Shown here: piece after piece, positions 9,632 through 17,872 of the stretch | Layout: the number at the start of each line of letters is the position of its first letter | How positions within the stretch are numbered: position 1 is the first letter of the stretch | Assembly: GCF_006175945.1 (NCBI RefSeq) | Contig: NZ_VAJL01000001.1 | Span: forward strand, 3,667,001 to 3,731,000 | Direction: 5' to 3' | DNA from: Chryseobacterium mulctrae | GTDB taxonomy: Bacteria; Bacteroidota; Bacteroidia; Flavobacteriales; Weeksellaceae | DNA: 64,000 nt | Notes under the pieces: generated by a model | What the model was told of the DNA's origin: nothing | The model's input: the letters and a program-made list of their open reading frames with translations, nothing else | Databases searched by the model: none | Position numbers and translations under genes: made by a program

Positions 9632-10491
9632 GAGATGTAGGTTAAGCCGTTAAAATCTTCTATTTCAAAACGCCCGGATGCAGGAATTACCGACATTGCT
9701 ATTGGTTGATATAAACCATATCCATTTACTGCCGGATCAATCCATTTTGACTCCATAGATAAAGTTGTAAGATCTTCTACACCATCAACCGCTAATATTG
9801 CTGCCTCAAGCTTTTGTGTGCTTAATTGACCATCAAATGGCAAATTCTTAAGAAAGTTTTCAATTGCTATTTGCACCGGATATGTTGCTGTTAAGATTGC
9901 CATTCCGGATGCGTTTAATACCAAAGGATCAACTTTAATTTTAAATGCAAATTTTAACATGTCTGGTTTGTAGTTCAAAACCGTAATATGATCTCCTGCA
10001 GGCGAAATTTCTTCAATGTACTTTACAAATGCAACCATAACATCATTTGGAAAAATCTCGTTTAAATCTTCAGGTGCAATCTTAACCACTATCTTTGCTC
10101 TTCCGTTATCAATCACTCGACTACAAGCTGCATATTTGATAATTTTAGAATTATTAATTTGCTCATCCGTTGCTATTACCTCGGAACCGTTATCTGTATA
10201 AGTTGGTTTAAATTGATCAGTTTCGTCTACTAAATCAAAACCATATTGAAAACGTAAAGCTTCAGAACGATAACGTCTGAGATTGAAAACTTTTTGATTT
10301 GCGATCAGATCTCGAATTTCCTGCAGATGTAAAATTGCTGCTAAAGAAAAGTTGTAAAACACCCAGGCTACAACTTTGAATATACCCAACCAAATTGAAG
10401 TTTTAGATGTGCTATCTAATCCGTTAAGGTCTGAATTTTTAGCTTTTTCGGCTTGTAATTGCGCTAATATTGCGTCGTAACTTTCATTCAT
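9628..10491 (-). CDS. Baseplate J-like protein
   Basis: A 287-residue protein placed like gp47 of Mu (J of P2), the wedge component of contractile-tail baseplates. The N-terminal half is helical (SIWLGIFKVVAWVFYNFSLAAILHLQEI), then comes a region with YAACSRVIDNGRAKIVVKIAPEDL, and the C-terminus has the strand pattern and a Leu-rich DGQLSTQKLEAAILAVDGVEDLTTLS helix typical of J proteins. Sequence similarity to classical J is weak by eye, so the call depends on order: LysM-like protein upstream, fibre proteins downstream. Confidence 0.65.
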   Translation of the reverse strand: MNESYDAILAQLQAEKAKNSDLNGLDSTSKTSIWLGIFKVVAWVFYNFSLAAILHLQEIRDLIANQKVFNLRRYRSEALRFQYGFDLVDETDQFKPTYTDNGSEVIATDEQINNSKIIKYAACSRVIDNGRAKIVVKIAPEDLNEIFPNDVMVAFVKYIEEISPAGDHITVLNYKPDMLKFAFKIKVDPLVLNASGMAILTATYPVQIAIENFLKNLPFDGQLSTQKLEAAILAVDGVEDLTTLSMESKWIDPAVNGYGLYQPIAMSVIPASGRFEIEDFNGLTYIS

Positions 10492-10493
10492 AA

Positions 10494-10787
10494 TTAATCT
10501 ACTTTAAAGTTTGATCCAATTTTCATGATTCCAATTCCTCTCTTTTCAATAACTTTTTGATCTCTTAACGCCGTAGCTGGTTGAAGGTGTTTTGAGGCAT
10601 AATAATTAAGTACATCGACATCAATTTCCATTTCTTCCGGAAGAATTAAATCAGTTCCAGGTTCTAAAAAATCAGAAACAGCATAACCATTCGCAACCGC
10701 AATAGAAAAAGCATTTAAAACATTTCCTGTTTTCTCTATTGCGATATCCTGGAATGATTGATTATGTAGTACTGTTATTATCGCCAT
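10494..10787 (-). CDS. LysM-like tail protein (gpX type)
   Basis: A 97-residue protein starting AIITVLHNQSFQDIAIEKTGNVLNAFSIAVANG and continuing DFLEPGTDLILPEEM. That is the LysM pattern: a Q-S-hydrophobic-DIA helix and a final GTDLILP strand, as in P2 gpX and related tail proteins that help fix the baseplate hub. It overlaps the end of the holin gene by 26 bases. The position among baseplate genes agrees. Confidence 0.68.
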   Translation of the reverse strand: MAIITVLHNQSFQDIAIEKTGNVLNAFSIAVANGYAVSDFLEPGTDLILPEEMEIDVDVLNYYASKHLQPATALRDQKVIEKRGIGIMKIGSNFKVD

Positions 10788-11301
10788 CTCTTAATTCTCT
10801 TACTGATGTAACCACTTTTTTAACTTTGATAAAAATTGTCCGGACTTTCTTTTCAATATCAAATCCAGCTTTACGCAGGTTTTCAAAGAATATTGAATAG
10901 AGTTCAATGCTACAAGCAATTGCAATTGTTACTAAAGTAATTGTCACCGGATGATCTGTGTAGGTTGAACCGAAAGGTTTTAATTTAAAAGTTGTTTCTA
11001 AGGAATAAGCACAGAGAATGAATAAAAAATAAGTAACACTTTTCACAACTGATAATCTCAATCTTCTGGATGAAAAGCCATACTTCCAAAAGTTTGATTG
11101 CGCTTTTGAATCCTTCCATAAAATCCACGATGCCAAAACTCCGGTGACAAAATCAAGCGTCATAAAAAAAAGTAAAAGGAAAATTCCCAGTTGATAGCTT
11201 GAAAATGTAACAAGCCCAACTGCAGGAATAGCAACTGTGGGTTTTTTCACCGCTGTAAGTATTGCAATTGCTGTTTTCTTATAGGTCAATAGTTCTCTCA
11301 T
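10762..11301 (-). CDS. Phage holin (phi-29/Cp-1 type family)
   Basis: A 179-residue membrane protein with hydrophobic segments around residues 22-55, 85-105 and 115-135 and a charged C-terminal tail. The region FMTLDFVTGVLASWILWKDS followed by SSRRLRLSVVKSVTYFLFIL matches the holin family in which a DxxTG motif in the second helix precedes a basic loop. It would form inner-membrane lesions that release the endolysin encoded at 29342. It overlaps both neighbours slightly and lies inside the baseplate operon, away from the endolysin, so it is expressed late. Confidence 0.75.
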   Translation of the reverse strand: MRELLTYKKTAIAILTAVKKPTVAIPAVGLVTFSSYQLGIFLLLFFMTLDFVTGVLASWILWKDSKAQSNFWKYGFSSRRLRLSVVKSVTYFLFILCAYSLETTFKLKPFGSTYTDHPVTITLVTIAIACSIELYSIFFENLRKAGFDIEKKVRTIFIKVKKVVTSVRELRDGDNNSTT

Positions 11302-11582
11302 ATATCAATTTTCAAATTTTCAAAACCTCCGGAAAGGTCAATATTAGGATTGTAGCCATCATAGACGAGTTGAATCTTTAAATCACGTTTAAACGATTCC
11401 ACATTTATATTTTTTTTCACCTGAAGTATTGCAGCAAAGCCTAACATCGGATCATCTTTGTATTCTCCCGGATGGCTCATGGTAATATCTTCAACATGTT
11501 GTGTATCTGACGGGCTAACTACAAAATCACCGTTTTTAAGCACTGGTATGTAATTTTCGTCAACTTCAATATCGTATCTCAT
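11298..11582 (-). CDS. Baseplate protein, gp25/gpW-like by position
   Basis: A 94-residue acidic protein. It contains DDPMLGFAAILQ and DLKIQLVYDGYNPN, which resembles the secretion of small gp25-type wedge proteins (short domain with DG-N pattern). In Mu the equivalent is gp46. It overlaps the holin start by 4 bases. The match is weak and rests on length and gene order. Confidence 0.55.
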   Translation of the reverse strand: MRYDIEVDENYIPVLKNGDFVVSPSDTQHVEDITMSHPGEYKDDPMLGFAAILQVKKNINVESFKRDLKIQLVYDGYNPNIDLSGGFENLKIDI

Positions 11583-11584
11583 GA

Positions 11585-11788
11585 CTATGTAATTTTCCCG
11601 GTTCCGGTAAATGCGCCCTGGTTAGAAGTTCCTGTAATTGCAACATCACCGCTTTTTAAATACTCTTTAATTGCTGCTAAAAGCTTCTGAGCATACTCTT
11701 GTTTTGCTTGAGCTCTGTCGGTTTTTGTCTCCATTTCAGTTTGGAGGTCAACAACCCTGTTTATGAATTGTGCATCGTTTAAAGGCAT
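11585..11788 (-). CDS. Small hypothetical protein in the baseplate operon
   Basis: A 67-residue protein that is helical and charged (VVDLQTEMETKTDRAQAKQEYAQKLLAAIKEY) with a Gly/Thr-rich tail (TGTSNQGAFTGTGKIT). No family recognised. The stop and start codons are tight with the neighbours: the upstream gene ends at 11788 and the next starts at 11582. It is probably structural, perhaps a spike-tip or wedge-associated peptide. Confidence 0.55.
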   Translation of the reverse strand: MPLNDAQFINRVVDLQTEMETKTDRAQAKQEYAQKLLAAIKEYLKSGDVAITGTSNQGAFTGTGKIT

Positions 11789-12282
11789 TATTTAAATAGT
11801 TTTTCAGTATCGGACTTCAATTTTTCAAACTGTAATTTGTTTGGGTCTGAAAATTGTCCCGGACCCGAAGGCGTTGTGATAATTGCGTCTTTCAGTTGGT
11901 CAAGAGTTTCGGTTAAGATTTTCTTCAGGTCACTTTGATCGTTTTTAAAATCGAATTTCCCTGCTGACATTTCAAACCTGGCTCCGCCAATGGTGATGAT
12001 TACTTTTTCTACCTCAGTATATTTTACGATTGCCGTTTCTGCTTTCTGATTTTCGACAACCAAACACAGGACTTGAGAACCTATAACCGGGATGATTAAA
12101 AACATATCATCAAAACTTTGATCTATGGCATTTAATCTGACATCGAAAAGCGGAGGTAAACCGTCCCTTTCGACTGTGCAAGTCATTCCTGTTATTTCGC
12201 TGACAACTCCTAACGAAGAGTAACCCATTATTGGCTGAGCTTTGGCTGCTATTGTACTTACAGCCTGAAAGAAGCTTTCCAT
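11788..12282 (-). CDS. Baseplate spike (gpV-like) candidate
   Basis: 164 residues from the ATG at 12282; an upstream ATG at 12327 would add 15 residues but lies deeper in the spanin gene. The strand pattern MGYSSLGVVSEITGMTCTVERDGLPPLFDVRLNAI, then PVIGSQVLCLVVENQ, then a VIITIGGARFEM region suggests an OB domain followed by a short beta-helix, as in gpV/gp45 spikes. The C-terminal third is helical. The order after the hub gene fits. It overlaps the upstream gene by 25 bases. Confidence 0.6.
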   Translation of the reverse strand: MESFFQAVSTIAAKAQPIMGYSSLGVVSEITGMTCTVERDGLPPLFDVRLNAIDQSFDDMFLIIPVIGSQVLCLVVENQKAETAIVKYTEVEKVIITIGGARFEMSAGKFDFKNDQSDLKKILTETLDQLKDAIITTPSGPGQFSDPNKLQFEKLKSDTEKLFK

Positions 12283-12803
12283 AATCTTTTTACGATAATG
12301 GTTAATAACGCCCCTAAAAGCAACCAAGTAACCACTTTACCAACTCCTAAATACCATTTTTCCCACTTGCTTAGTTCAGCTGGAACCTTAATTTCTTTTA
12401 TTACCGGATAAGGAACGGGTTTGATTTTAACCTGACCGCTGTGTTGTTTTTCGTACTTTTCCTTCCATTTAAGAAACAGGTTTTGAGCTTCTGTCTGAGC
12501 ATCGACAATCAGTCTTCCATCCTGAAGCTTTACATCGGCTTTGATACCTTTGGTGTTTTTTTGTTCCGGATTTCTCAGAACTGGTTTATTGTTTACGCAA
12601 TCGATGTATGCGCTGTAATAAAGACTGTCAGGTTTGCTTACTAAAACGGTGTCTTTGATTGTAACGGTCACTAATTTGTCAACAAAAACACTATCACGTT
12701 CGACGACGATTTGTGGTGGTTGTAGTTGTGGACTTTTTACTCTTGCGCTGCATGCGAGGAGTGATAGTGATGTGACCATAAGTAGGACGGTTATATTCTT
12801 CAT
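12258..12803 (-). CDS. Possible u-spanin: lipoprotein with a C-terminal membrane helix
   Basis: A 181-residue protein. It starts with a lipoprotein signal whose lipobox is LLAC (Cys at residue 18), then a periplasmic stretch with strands and a charged helix (QTEAQNLFLKWKEKYEKQ), then a single hydrophobic helix near the end (WYLGVGKVVTWLLLGALLTIIV, about residues 150-172) and a basic tail. An N-terminal lipid anchor for the outer membrane plus a C-terminal inner-membrane helix is the layout of single-protein spanins that disrupt the outer membrane in lysis. Its first 110 bases lie inside the end of the hub gene and its last 25 inside the spike gene. No sequence match is claimed. Confidence 0.6.
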   Translation of the reverse strand: MKNITVLLMVTSLSLLACSARVKSPQLQPPQIVVERDSVFVDKLVTVTIKDTVLVSKPDSLYYSAYIDCVNNKPVLRNPEQKNTKGIKADVKLQDGRLIVDAQTEAQNLFLKWKEKYEKQHSGQVKIKPVPYPVIKEIKVPAELSKWEKWYLGVGKVVTWLLLGALLTIIVKRLWKASFRL

Positions 12804-13815
12804 TACTTTTTATTTTAAATGATATTTTATTTTGTCTTTTTATCCCGTCAGACTCATCTATAGTGGTTGTAACACCATCGATAAAGTACTGACCATCTCT
12901 ATAACCCGTGGGATAATTCGGGTCTTTTACTTTTGCTGAATCACCGACTTCAGTTCTGGGCAAAGCCCATCCGTCAATTGAACCTTCATACCCATCAAAA
13001 ACAATTGAGTTATAATTTTTTTCAGCCCATTGTTTTAGTTCTTCCTGGTTCAAATTAAGCGGTGCATGTAGTGAAATTTCACTTTCGCCAACATCGCCAA
13101 ACTCGTAGGTAACCTTTTTATTTGCGCTTCCTTTTTGCATGGAAACTGCTTTAATAAACCGTTTCCGGCTTGCTGCTGTTTTGTACTTTAAATCTGTACT
13201 TTCCCGAATGTTTTTCCCGAATGTGAACTCATGAACGGTTTGCGGTTTAAAATCGACTGTAAGACCTGCATAAAGCTTTTTACCCTTGAAAAAACAACGT
13301 ACACCGTATTTTTCTTTTAGGTCTTGAATGACCTTGTAAGGATTTGCCCGCTCAATCATATATTTTCCGATTGGCATATCCAAAGCTTCGACTTCGTAAC
13401 CTGGAGCGATGAACTTTAAAAGTTCCTTGAGGTTCGTAGATTTAAATGTATGGTTGATTAAAGGTTTTTTCTTTATCATGTACATTTCATCTTCGCACTC
13501 AATAACGATTGGAATTTCTGCTCCGACATTGGAAATATAACCTGAGAACTCTGTGAACAGTTCGCCGTCATATCCTGCCTCTATGACTATTGAATCACCT
13601 ACTTTTAAATGCTCGAGTAAATTCTTTCTTTCGATTGAAAAACGCTTATCATTTACAATTGCGTTTTTAAATTCTCTCGGCAGTTCCAGTACTGCAGTAT
13701 CAGAAAATTTTTCAATCGTGCTTTCGATTTTAATCGATTTTACTATATTGAATTGTATCCTTTCTGCAATTGTGATCCGTAAATCAATATTATAGTAATG
13801 GTGTTGCTTACTCAT
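12694..13815 (-). CDS. Baseplate hub protein (gpD/gp44-like)
   Basis: A 373-residue protein. The N-terminal part has the usual start of hub proteins (IDLRITIAERIQFNIVKSIKIEST, then LEHLKVGDSIVIEAGYDGELFTEFSGYIS), describing the first barrel; the middle has PYKVIQDLKEKYGVRCFFKGKKLYAGL, a pattern common in late-control-D proteins. The C-terminal tail is Lys/Arg/Thr-rich (KSKKSTTTTTTNRRRT). It overlaps the next gene (13808-14425) by 8 bases and the spanin candidate by 110. The role is the ring between tube and spike. Confidence 0.75.
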   Translation of the reverse strand: MSKQHHYYNIDLRITIAERIQFNIVKSIKIESTIEKFSDTAVLELPREFKNAIVNDKRFSIERKNLLEHLKVGDSIVIEAGYDGELFTEFSGYISNVGAEIPIVIECEDEMYMIKKKPLINHTFKSTNLKELLKFIAPGYEVEALDMPIGKYMIERANPYKVIQDLKEKYGVRCFFKGKKLYAGLTVDFKPQTVHEFTFGKNIRESTDLKYKTAASRKRFIKAVSMQKGSANKKVTYEFGDVGESEISLHAPLNLNQEELKQWAEKNYNSIVFDGYEGSIDGWALPRTEVGDSAKVKDPNYPTGYRDGQYFIDGVTTTIDESDGIKRQNKISFKIKSNEEYNRPTYGHITITPRMQRKSKKSTTTTTTNRRRT

Positions 13816-14425
13816 TAGGTTTTAGTAATGTATAGCTTACTTCTTTTATACTTGATGCTTGTATGCTAAATTGGATGGTGTCCTGAAAACCTTCTATCGG
13901 AGTGATCGAAATGTCTTTCAAATAGATGCTGTCAATATTTTTATCACTGAACTGAAGACCTACGGCGCTAATCACGGTATTTTGTTCAAAAAAATCGTTT
14001 AACTGTTTAATCTTTGTTGTTGGATAAGTCCTGTTTTCAACATCAATCAAAACACCTTTTATATCGATTCCCCAGGGTTTAGTTCCCCAACGTTCAATAA
14101 CAACACCATCACCACCACTTATTGAAGTTTCAATCAAATTCTTTGGTCTACTAAAGCTGATCATCAATGGTGGTGCGTAAATAGAGCCATCACCATCACC
14201 TTCAAGCATTGCAGAAAATTTTAAAGAGTATTCGTCGTTTCCAACTTTATATTTAAGTATTACATCTTCAAAAGCAGGATCTAAATCCTCATAAACATCA
14301 ACGCTGTATTTATTTTCATCTCTCGATATTACCGCCGTATTGATTGCATTGCTTACTGCTACTATTCCGAAAGCAGCTGCATAACGTGCCGCTAAATTGA
14401 TTACTACTGATTCGCCGACTGTCAT
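13808..14425 (-). CDS. Tail protein of Bacteroidota phages (DUF6046-like)
   Basis: A 205-residue protein ending in a pattern I associate with DUF6046: a helix LNDFFEQNTVISAVGLQF followed by DSIYLKDISITPIEGFQDTIQFSI. The start has an Ala-rich helix (YAAAFGIVAVSNAINTAV). Its ATG overlaps the stop of the frameshifted chaperone by 4 bases. It occupies the slot of the DNA circulation/tail-completion protein between chaperone and hub. The family name is from memory and not verified. Confidence 0.6.
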   Translation of the reverse strand: MTVGESVVINLAARYAAAFGIVAVSNAINTAVISRDENKYSVDVYEDLDPAFEDVILKYKVGNDEYSLKFSAMLEGDGDGSIYAPPLMISFSRPKNLIETSISGGDGVVIERWGTKPWGIDIKGVLIDVENRTYPTTKIKQLNDFFEQNTVISAVGLQFSDKNIDSIYLKDISITPIEGFQDTIQFSIQASSIKEVSYTLLKPNE

Positions 14426-14957
14426 AAATCTTTCTTTTTAACTCCTAAAATTCCCTGATCTGCGAGCCATCCGATCTGCGCCCATTTACTTGCCCAGGTG
14501 TCATCGTCCAATTTTTCCGGGAAAGGGATATGAAGGAAATGGCTCATTAGCGCATCTGCCTTCATAACCAAATCACTCTCCTGGTTGTAGCTTAGACCGC
14601 AGCTTTCTAAACTTTCCCAAACTTTCCCTGTCTGATCGGAATTAATTCTGTTATCATTCCTGCTGCAGCATAGAATAAACCATCGTCAGCCATTACACGT
14701 TCTTTGTCGGTAACAACACAATTTCTAACTAAAATTTCCTGTCCTTTTTTGGGATCTGAATTCATATATTTCATTGATTGCCCAACGACAGAACGCTCTG
14801 GAATTATTACCAATATTTCGATTTCTTCCGTTGCTTCATCATTAAGTGGTAAAATCACTGATCTTAATTTATCACCATGCTTTTCCTTCATGGCTTTTTT
14901 TACTTCTTCTGCTACCGGGAGATATGTTTCGATAGGTGTTTTTTCTGTTTTTGACAT
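14422..14957 (-). CDS. Tail assembly chaperone, long form made by -1 frameshift
   Basis: The 116-residue frame (14607-14957) contains the slippery heptamer G GGA AAG in the right phase at 14628-14622, the same heptamer that lambda uses to make gpGT. A -1 slip there gives 112 + 66 = 178 residues, ending at a TGA (14422-14424) that overlaps the next ATG. The extension (starting VWESLESCGLSY and containing PFPEKLDDDTWASKWAQIGWL) looks like real protein and has no good start of its own. The position between tube and hub is where such pairs occur, although here the tape measure itself is elsewhere. Confidence 0.8.
14607..14957 (-). CDS. Tail assembly chaperone, short form
   Basis: 116 residues when no frameshift occurs, ending at TAG 14607-14609. 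Charged N-terminus (PIETYLPVAEEVKKAMKEKHG), then a strand-rich central part (RSVILPLNDEATEEIEILVIIPERS). It shares 112 residues with the long form. In tailed phages the short form is made in excess and both forms coat the tape measure during tail assembly. Start ATG at 14957 is 34 bases after the tube gene stop. Confidence 0.75.
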   Translation of the reverse strand: MSKTEKTPIETYLPVAEEVKKAMKEKHGDKLRSVILPLNDEATEEIEILVIIPERSVVGQSMKYMNSDPKKGQEILVRNCVVTDKERVMADDGLFYAAAGMITELIPIRQGKFGKV

Positions 14958-14990
14958 TTTTAAATTATGTTTAAAGGGTTTTTAAATAGA

Positions 14991-15410
14991 TTAAGGAAAG
15001 ACATTAAGCTTTACGCTCAGGGCAAATAATTCGTATTGTTTTTCAAGCCCCATATCGCCTGTAACTTCACGTCCGTCTGATTTGAATTTTGCTACTATCA
15101 CATCTACTACAATAGCGTTAAAATCATTAACGAACTCAACAGTCATGGTATAGGGTTTAATTTTTTTAATATCCCCATCAGGTGCTGCGGTTTCCAAAGG
15201 TGTTACGTCACCCATCATTAAAGTCATTGAGCATGACGGTGTATTTTTCCCCCAAGACCAAGAAGTGGCATTAATACCCAATGTATGATTTAACTGGTGA
15301 TCCTGCTCATTCCCATAGGTAAGTGATTTTACTTCGATAGGAATACCGTTGATTTTAACTTTTACGTCGGCTGAGTCATACGCTTTGCCGTTTCTGATAA
15401 TTTCCGCCAT
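14991..15410 (-). CDS. Tail tube protein
   Basis: A 139-residue protein directly downstream of the sheath gene (2-base gap), the standard position of the tube protein in contractile tails. The composition is strand-rich (VKVKINGIPIEVKSLTYG, CSMTLMMGDVTPLE, PYTMTVEFVNDF) as expected for a tube monomer, and the length fits. No close family is recognised by eye, so the call depends on order and size. Confidence 0.75.
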   Translation of the reverse strand: MAEIIRNGKAYDSADVKVKINGIPIEVKSLTYGNEQDHQLNHTLGINATSWSWGKNTPSCSMTLMMGDVTPLETAAPDGDIKKIKPYTMTVEFVNDFNAIVVDVIVAKFKSDGREVTGDMGLEKQYELFALSVKLNVFP

Positions 15411-15412
15411 GA

Positions 15413-16660
15413 TTAGATTTGAGATTTTAGGTTAACTGTTCCGTTAATTTCACCAACATTACCTTTTGGCACTACTTTAAAGCCTATGTTTAAAGTTTTT
15501 GCAACAACCAAATCACTTTCACGATCAACGGTTGTTTTACCGTAAGAGATTTCAGAAGCTCGTTGCATATCACCAAACTTTCGATCTCCTAAATCTTCCA
15601 GGGCGACAACTGATCCGGGAGAAAGCTTTCCTGTTGTTTCGTTTAACAGATATGATTTTTTTACTTCAGGCAAGTAAGCGGTTCTCAGTAACCGTCTAAC
15701 TTTCTTTGCAGTTCTGCCATAAGCGACCGTATGCTCGTTGATATTGTTATCATCGTCAATAACAATCGGTGCGCAAACATGATCGTTATTCAAACGAACT
15801 CCTGCCATTCCGACGTAAACCATTCCAAAGACATAACCTTTGTTTTCAAGTGTCTGCAACTGCGGATAAATTTCTTTATCGTCGATTTTCTTGTGATTGG
15901 AAAGACCAGGATTAACCAACAACTTTTTTGATTCGTGTGTGAGGTTTTTAGTCTCATTCTCGCCGATGTTCTGATCCACTGTACACGAGGCGCAAACACC
16001 TAAAACAGTTCCGATATTGGCGTATTTTTGAGCATGTCCGGTTTTCTTTTCTGCAACATCCCAATCCTGACCGTTAACCAATGTTACACCTTCTGCAGAT
16101 AAATTTTCTAAATCACGTAAATCGGCAGAACTTGCTGCATTGCCTCCCCAGGCGTAACACTCAAGGAAAACGGAAACGGGCATGTGATTTTCTTCTGACC
16201 ATTCCTCAAGTAATTTTGCTGCAGCAATAGCGTTATAAACGTCATCCGGCATACCATTAAGCATTACATTAGTTACAGTTGGAAGTAAATTAATGCCTAT
16301 TGCGATTTGCTTGATTTTTCCTTTTGCAAAAATCATAAGTGTTTTTGCAGGATCAGCACAAAGATCAATAAGCTTTTCTGTCTGAGGTTCTAACATAAGA
16401 TACAATTCAGTGCCTTCCGGAGCCAGTCTGTAAAACTCTGAAAGATGCTCATAAACGTGAACGTTATTGGTTGAATCGTATTCTTTAGTAATTCCTAAAG
16501 CTTCAACATCCTGAATATTATAAACAACTTTAGGCGTTGACAAATCAAGATTTGCAGGTTTTACACCCGATAAGACAATACCACTGATTGCATCATCGCT
16601 TGCCAGTCTGTTAGTCCCAACTTTGCCCTTTTTGAAGCTTGCTCCATCTAAATTTGACAT
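15413..16660 (-). CDS. Tail sheath protein (DUF2586 family)
   Basis: A 415-residue protein with the features of DUF2586 sheath proteins of Bacteroidota Mu-like phages: an N-terminal segment GISGIVLSGVKPAN-type strand, LYLMLEPQTEK, a Gly/Ala-rich middle (CYAWGGNAASSADLRDL), MVYVGMAGVRLNNDHV, and the C-terminal LEDLGDRKFGDMQRASEISYGKTTVDRESDLVVAKTL-like region, here quoted only in part. It would form the contractile outer cylinder. The tube gene follows at once. Length is usual for the family. Confidence 0.85.
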   Translation of the reverse strand: MSNLDGASFKKGKVGTNRLASDDAISGIVLSGVKPANLDLSTPKVVYNIQDVEALGITKEYDSTNNVHVYEHLSEFYRLAPEGTELYLMLEPQTEKLIDLCADPAKTLMIFAKGKIKQIAIGINLLPTVTNVMLNGMPDDVYNAIAAAKLLEEWSEENHMPVSVFLECYAWGGNAASSADLRDLENLSAEGVTLVNGQDWDVAEKKTGHAQKYANIGTVLGVCASCTVDQNIGENETKNLTHESKKLLVNPGLSNHKKIDDKEIYPQLQTLENKGYVFGMVYVGMAGVRLNNDHVCAPIVIDDDNNINEHTVAYGRTAKKVRRLLRTAYLPEVKKSYLLNETTGKLSPGSVVALEDLGDRKFGDMQRASEISYGKTTVDRESDLVVAKTLNIGFKVVPKGNVGEINGTVNLKSQI

Positions 16661-16669
16661 ATCTTAAAA

Positions 16670-16882
16670 TTATTTAGTTGTTGTTTTTTTACCTGCCTTT
16701 GCAGCTTGAGGCGTGATTGAATCAATCTTACCCTCTCTTTCACCTTCCTTATTTTTCGGGAGGCTGTTATTTGCGTAACTTTTGTTTGTAAACCATTCAC
16801 CTGAAGGATTTAAAAACAATTCCTTTACTTCCGGATTTTCAGCGAAAAAATCCTCTGCGTACTTTTTTTGCTCGTCTGTCAT
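16670..16882 (-). CDS. Small hypothetical protein between capsid and sheath
   Basis: 70 residues from the ATG at 16882 (MTDEQKKYAEDFF). Longer starts would run back through the T-arm-like element and the capsid gene, so they are unlikely. It has a short helical start with NPEVKELFLNPSGEWFTNKSYANNS, an arrangement seen in small phage proteins after the capsid gene, and a Lys/Thr-rich tail. The role is unknown; head-tail connection is one option by position. Confidence 0.65.
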   Translation of the reverse strand: MTDEQKKYAEDFFAENPEVKELFLNPSGEWFTNKSYANNSLPKNKEGEREGKIDSITPQAAKAGKKTTTK

Positions 16883-16899
16883 AATGTTGATTATTGATT

Positions 16900-16946
16900 G
16901 TTCCCAGGAGTGGAATCGAACCACTCCAAAAAACCGTTTGGGATTA
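16900..16946 (-). repeat. T-arm-like minihelix element, copy A
   Basis: On the minus strand: TCCCA, an 11-base bulge AACGG+T6, GGAGTGG, loop TTCGATT, CCACTCC, TGGGA, AC. The loop and stem look like a tRNA T arm stacked on a short acceptor stem. It starts at the capsid stop codon (TAA 16944-16946) and ends 17 bases before the next ATG. It is identical over about 49 bp to copy C at 31511. It is not a whole tRNA: D and anticodon arms are missing. Confidence 0.8.
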
Positions 16947-17870
16947 AGGAGTTGGATTACCCGATACAATTGCACCGAAGCCAATTTCCTGACGTTTGTC
17001 GCACAGTCCATACGAGTGAGTTCTGTACTCAGCGGTTGGGTCTGCACTTCTGGTATCAGTTTTCAGTTCTTTTATTAATGAAAGCACACTTTCGATATGG
17101 TAAACCGAATTAGGAGCATAATAGAATACAGACGACCCCTGATCTCCGGCAGCCTTAACAGAACCTAAAGATTTCAACTCGTCATTAGCCCCGTACAAAG
17201 GTGTTTCAGTGTTTTCAAAAATCTGCAGATTGAAGAATCTTTTCAATGCTCCAGTATTTTTATCAACCTCTAAATCTCTGTAATTATTTGTACTTGCACG
17301 ATCATGTATCAAATCGGCTTTGTGCTCATTAGAAAGAATTAGATACTGTTGATCAGGATCAGTAAGATTTAAAGAAACAAGTTCTTCAAAAAGAAACGTA
17401 TTTAAATCAGCATAGGTCATTCTTTTTCTACCTTTAAATACTTCTCCCGTAGTTCTGATTACTGGCATTTTATCAGCAACGTGTTTTTTTGGAGCCAATT
17501 TATTCATACAATATCTACGTACTCCGATTCTAAATGAGGTAGTGTGAGCTTTTCTGATTGTTGCTTCTTTATCATATACCATTGCTCTTAATTCTGCATC
17601 GGTGTAAGATGTCGGAGTAGTATCTAATTTATCATAACCAATAAAGCCTTTTTGACCCGTCATTTTTAAGGGTTCAAAATCTTCTGTAGCATTAACCACA
17701 AAACCAACATTGTTGATTAATTTTTGAAATTTGATGCCTTCTGCATCAATAGCTGCTTTATTAGCTCTTGGTAATGTTGCAATAAAAGAATCATTTACAT
17801 TTTGAAAATCTTCTAAAAGTTGAGGGTCGACGTAGGTTCTCAGCCATTCTCCGTCTATTAATTCAGCCAT
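16944..17870 (-). CDS. Major capsid protein
   Basis: A 308-residue protein in the standard slot after the protease/scaffold gene (2-base gap). Features include KAAIDAEGIKFQKLINNVGFVVNATEDF near the start, a basic segment SFRIGVRRYCMNKLAPKKHVADKMP, and a C-terminal DTRSADPTAEYRTHSYGLCDKRQEIGFGAIVSGNPTP segment (shown in parts here) typical of capsid ends, with the final domain containing a hydrophobic Gly-rich strand. It resembles Mu gpT by order and size (Mu gpT is about the same length). Its stop codon is the first base triplet of minihelix copy A. Confidence 0.82.
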   Translation of the reverse strand: MAELIDGEWLRTYVDPQLLEDFQNVNDSFIATLPRANKAAIDAEGIKFQKLINNVGFVVNATEDFEPLKMTGQKGFIGYDKLDTTPTSYTDAELRAMVYDKEATIRKAHTTSFRIGVRRYCMNKLAPKKHVADKMPVIRTTGEVFKGRKRMTYADLNTFLFEELVSLNLTDPDQQYLILSNEHKADLIHDRASTNNYRDLEVDKNTGALKRFFNLQIFENTETPLYGANDELKSLGSVKAAGDQGSSVFYYAPNSVYHIESVLSLIKELKTDTRSADPTAEYRTHSYGLCDKRQEIGFGAIVSGNPTP

Positions 17871-17872
17871 TT

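Noticed and set aside
16900..16946. Calling the minihelix copies complete tRNA genes
   Set aside because: Only a T-arm-like loop and a short outer stem are present; there is no D arm or anticodon arm and the length is under 50 bases.
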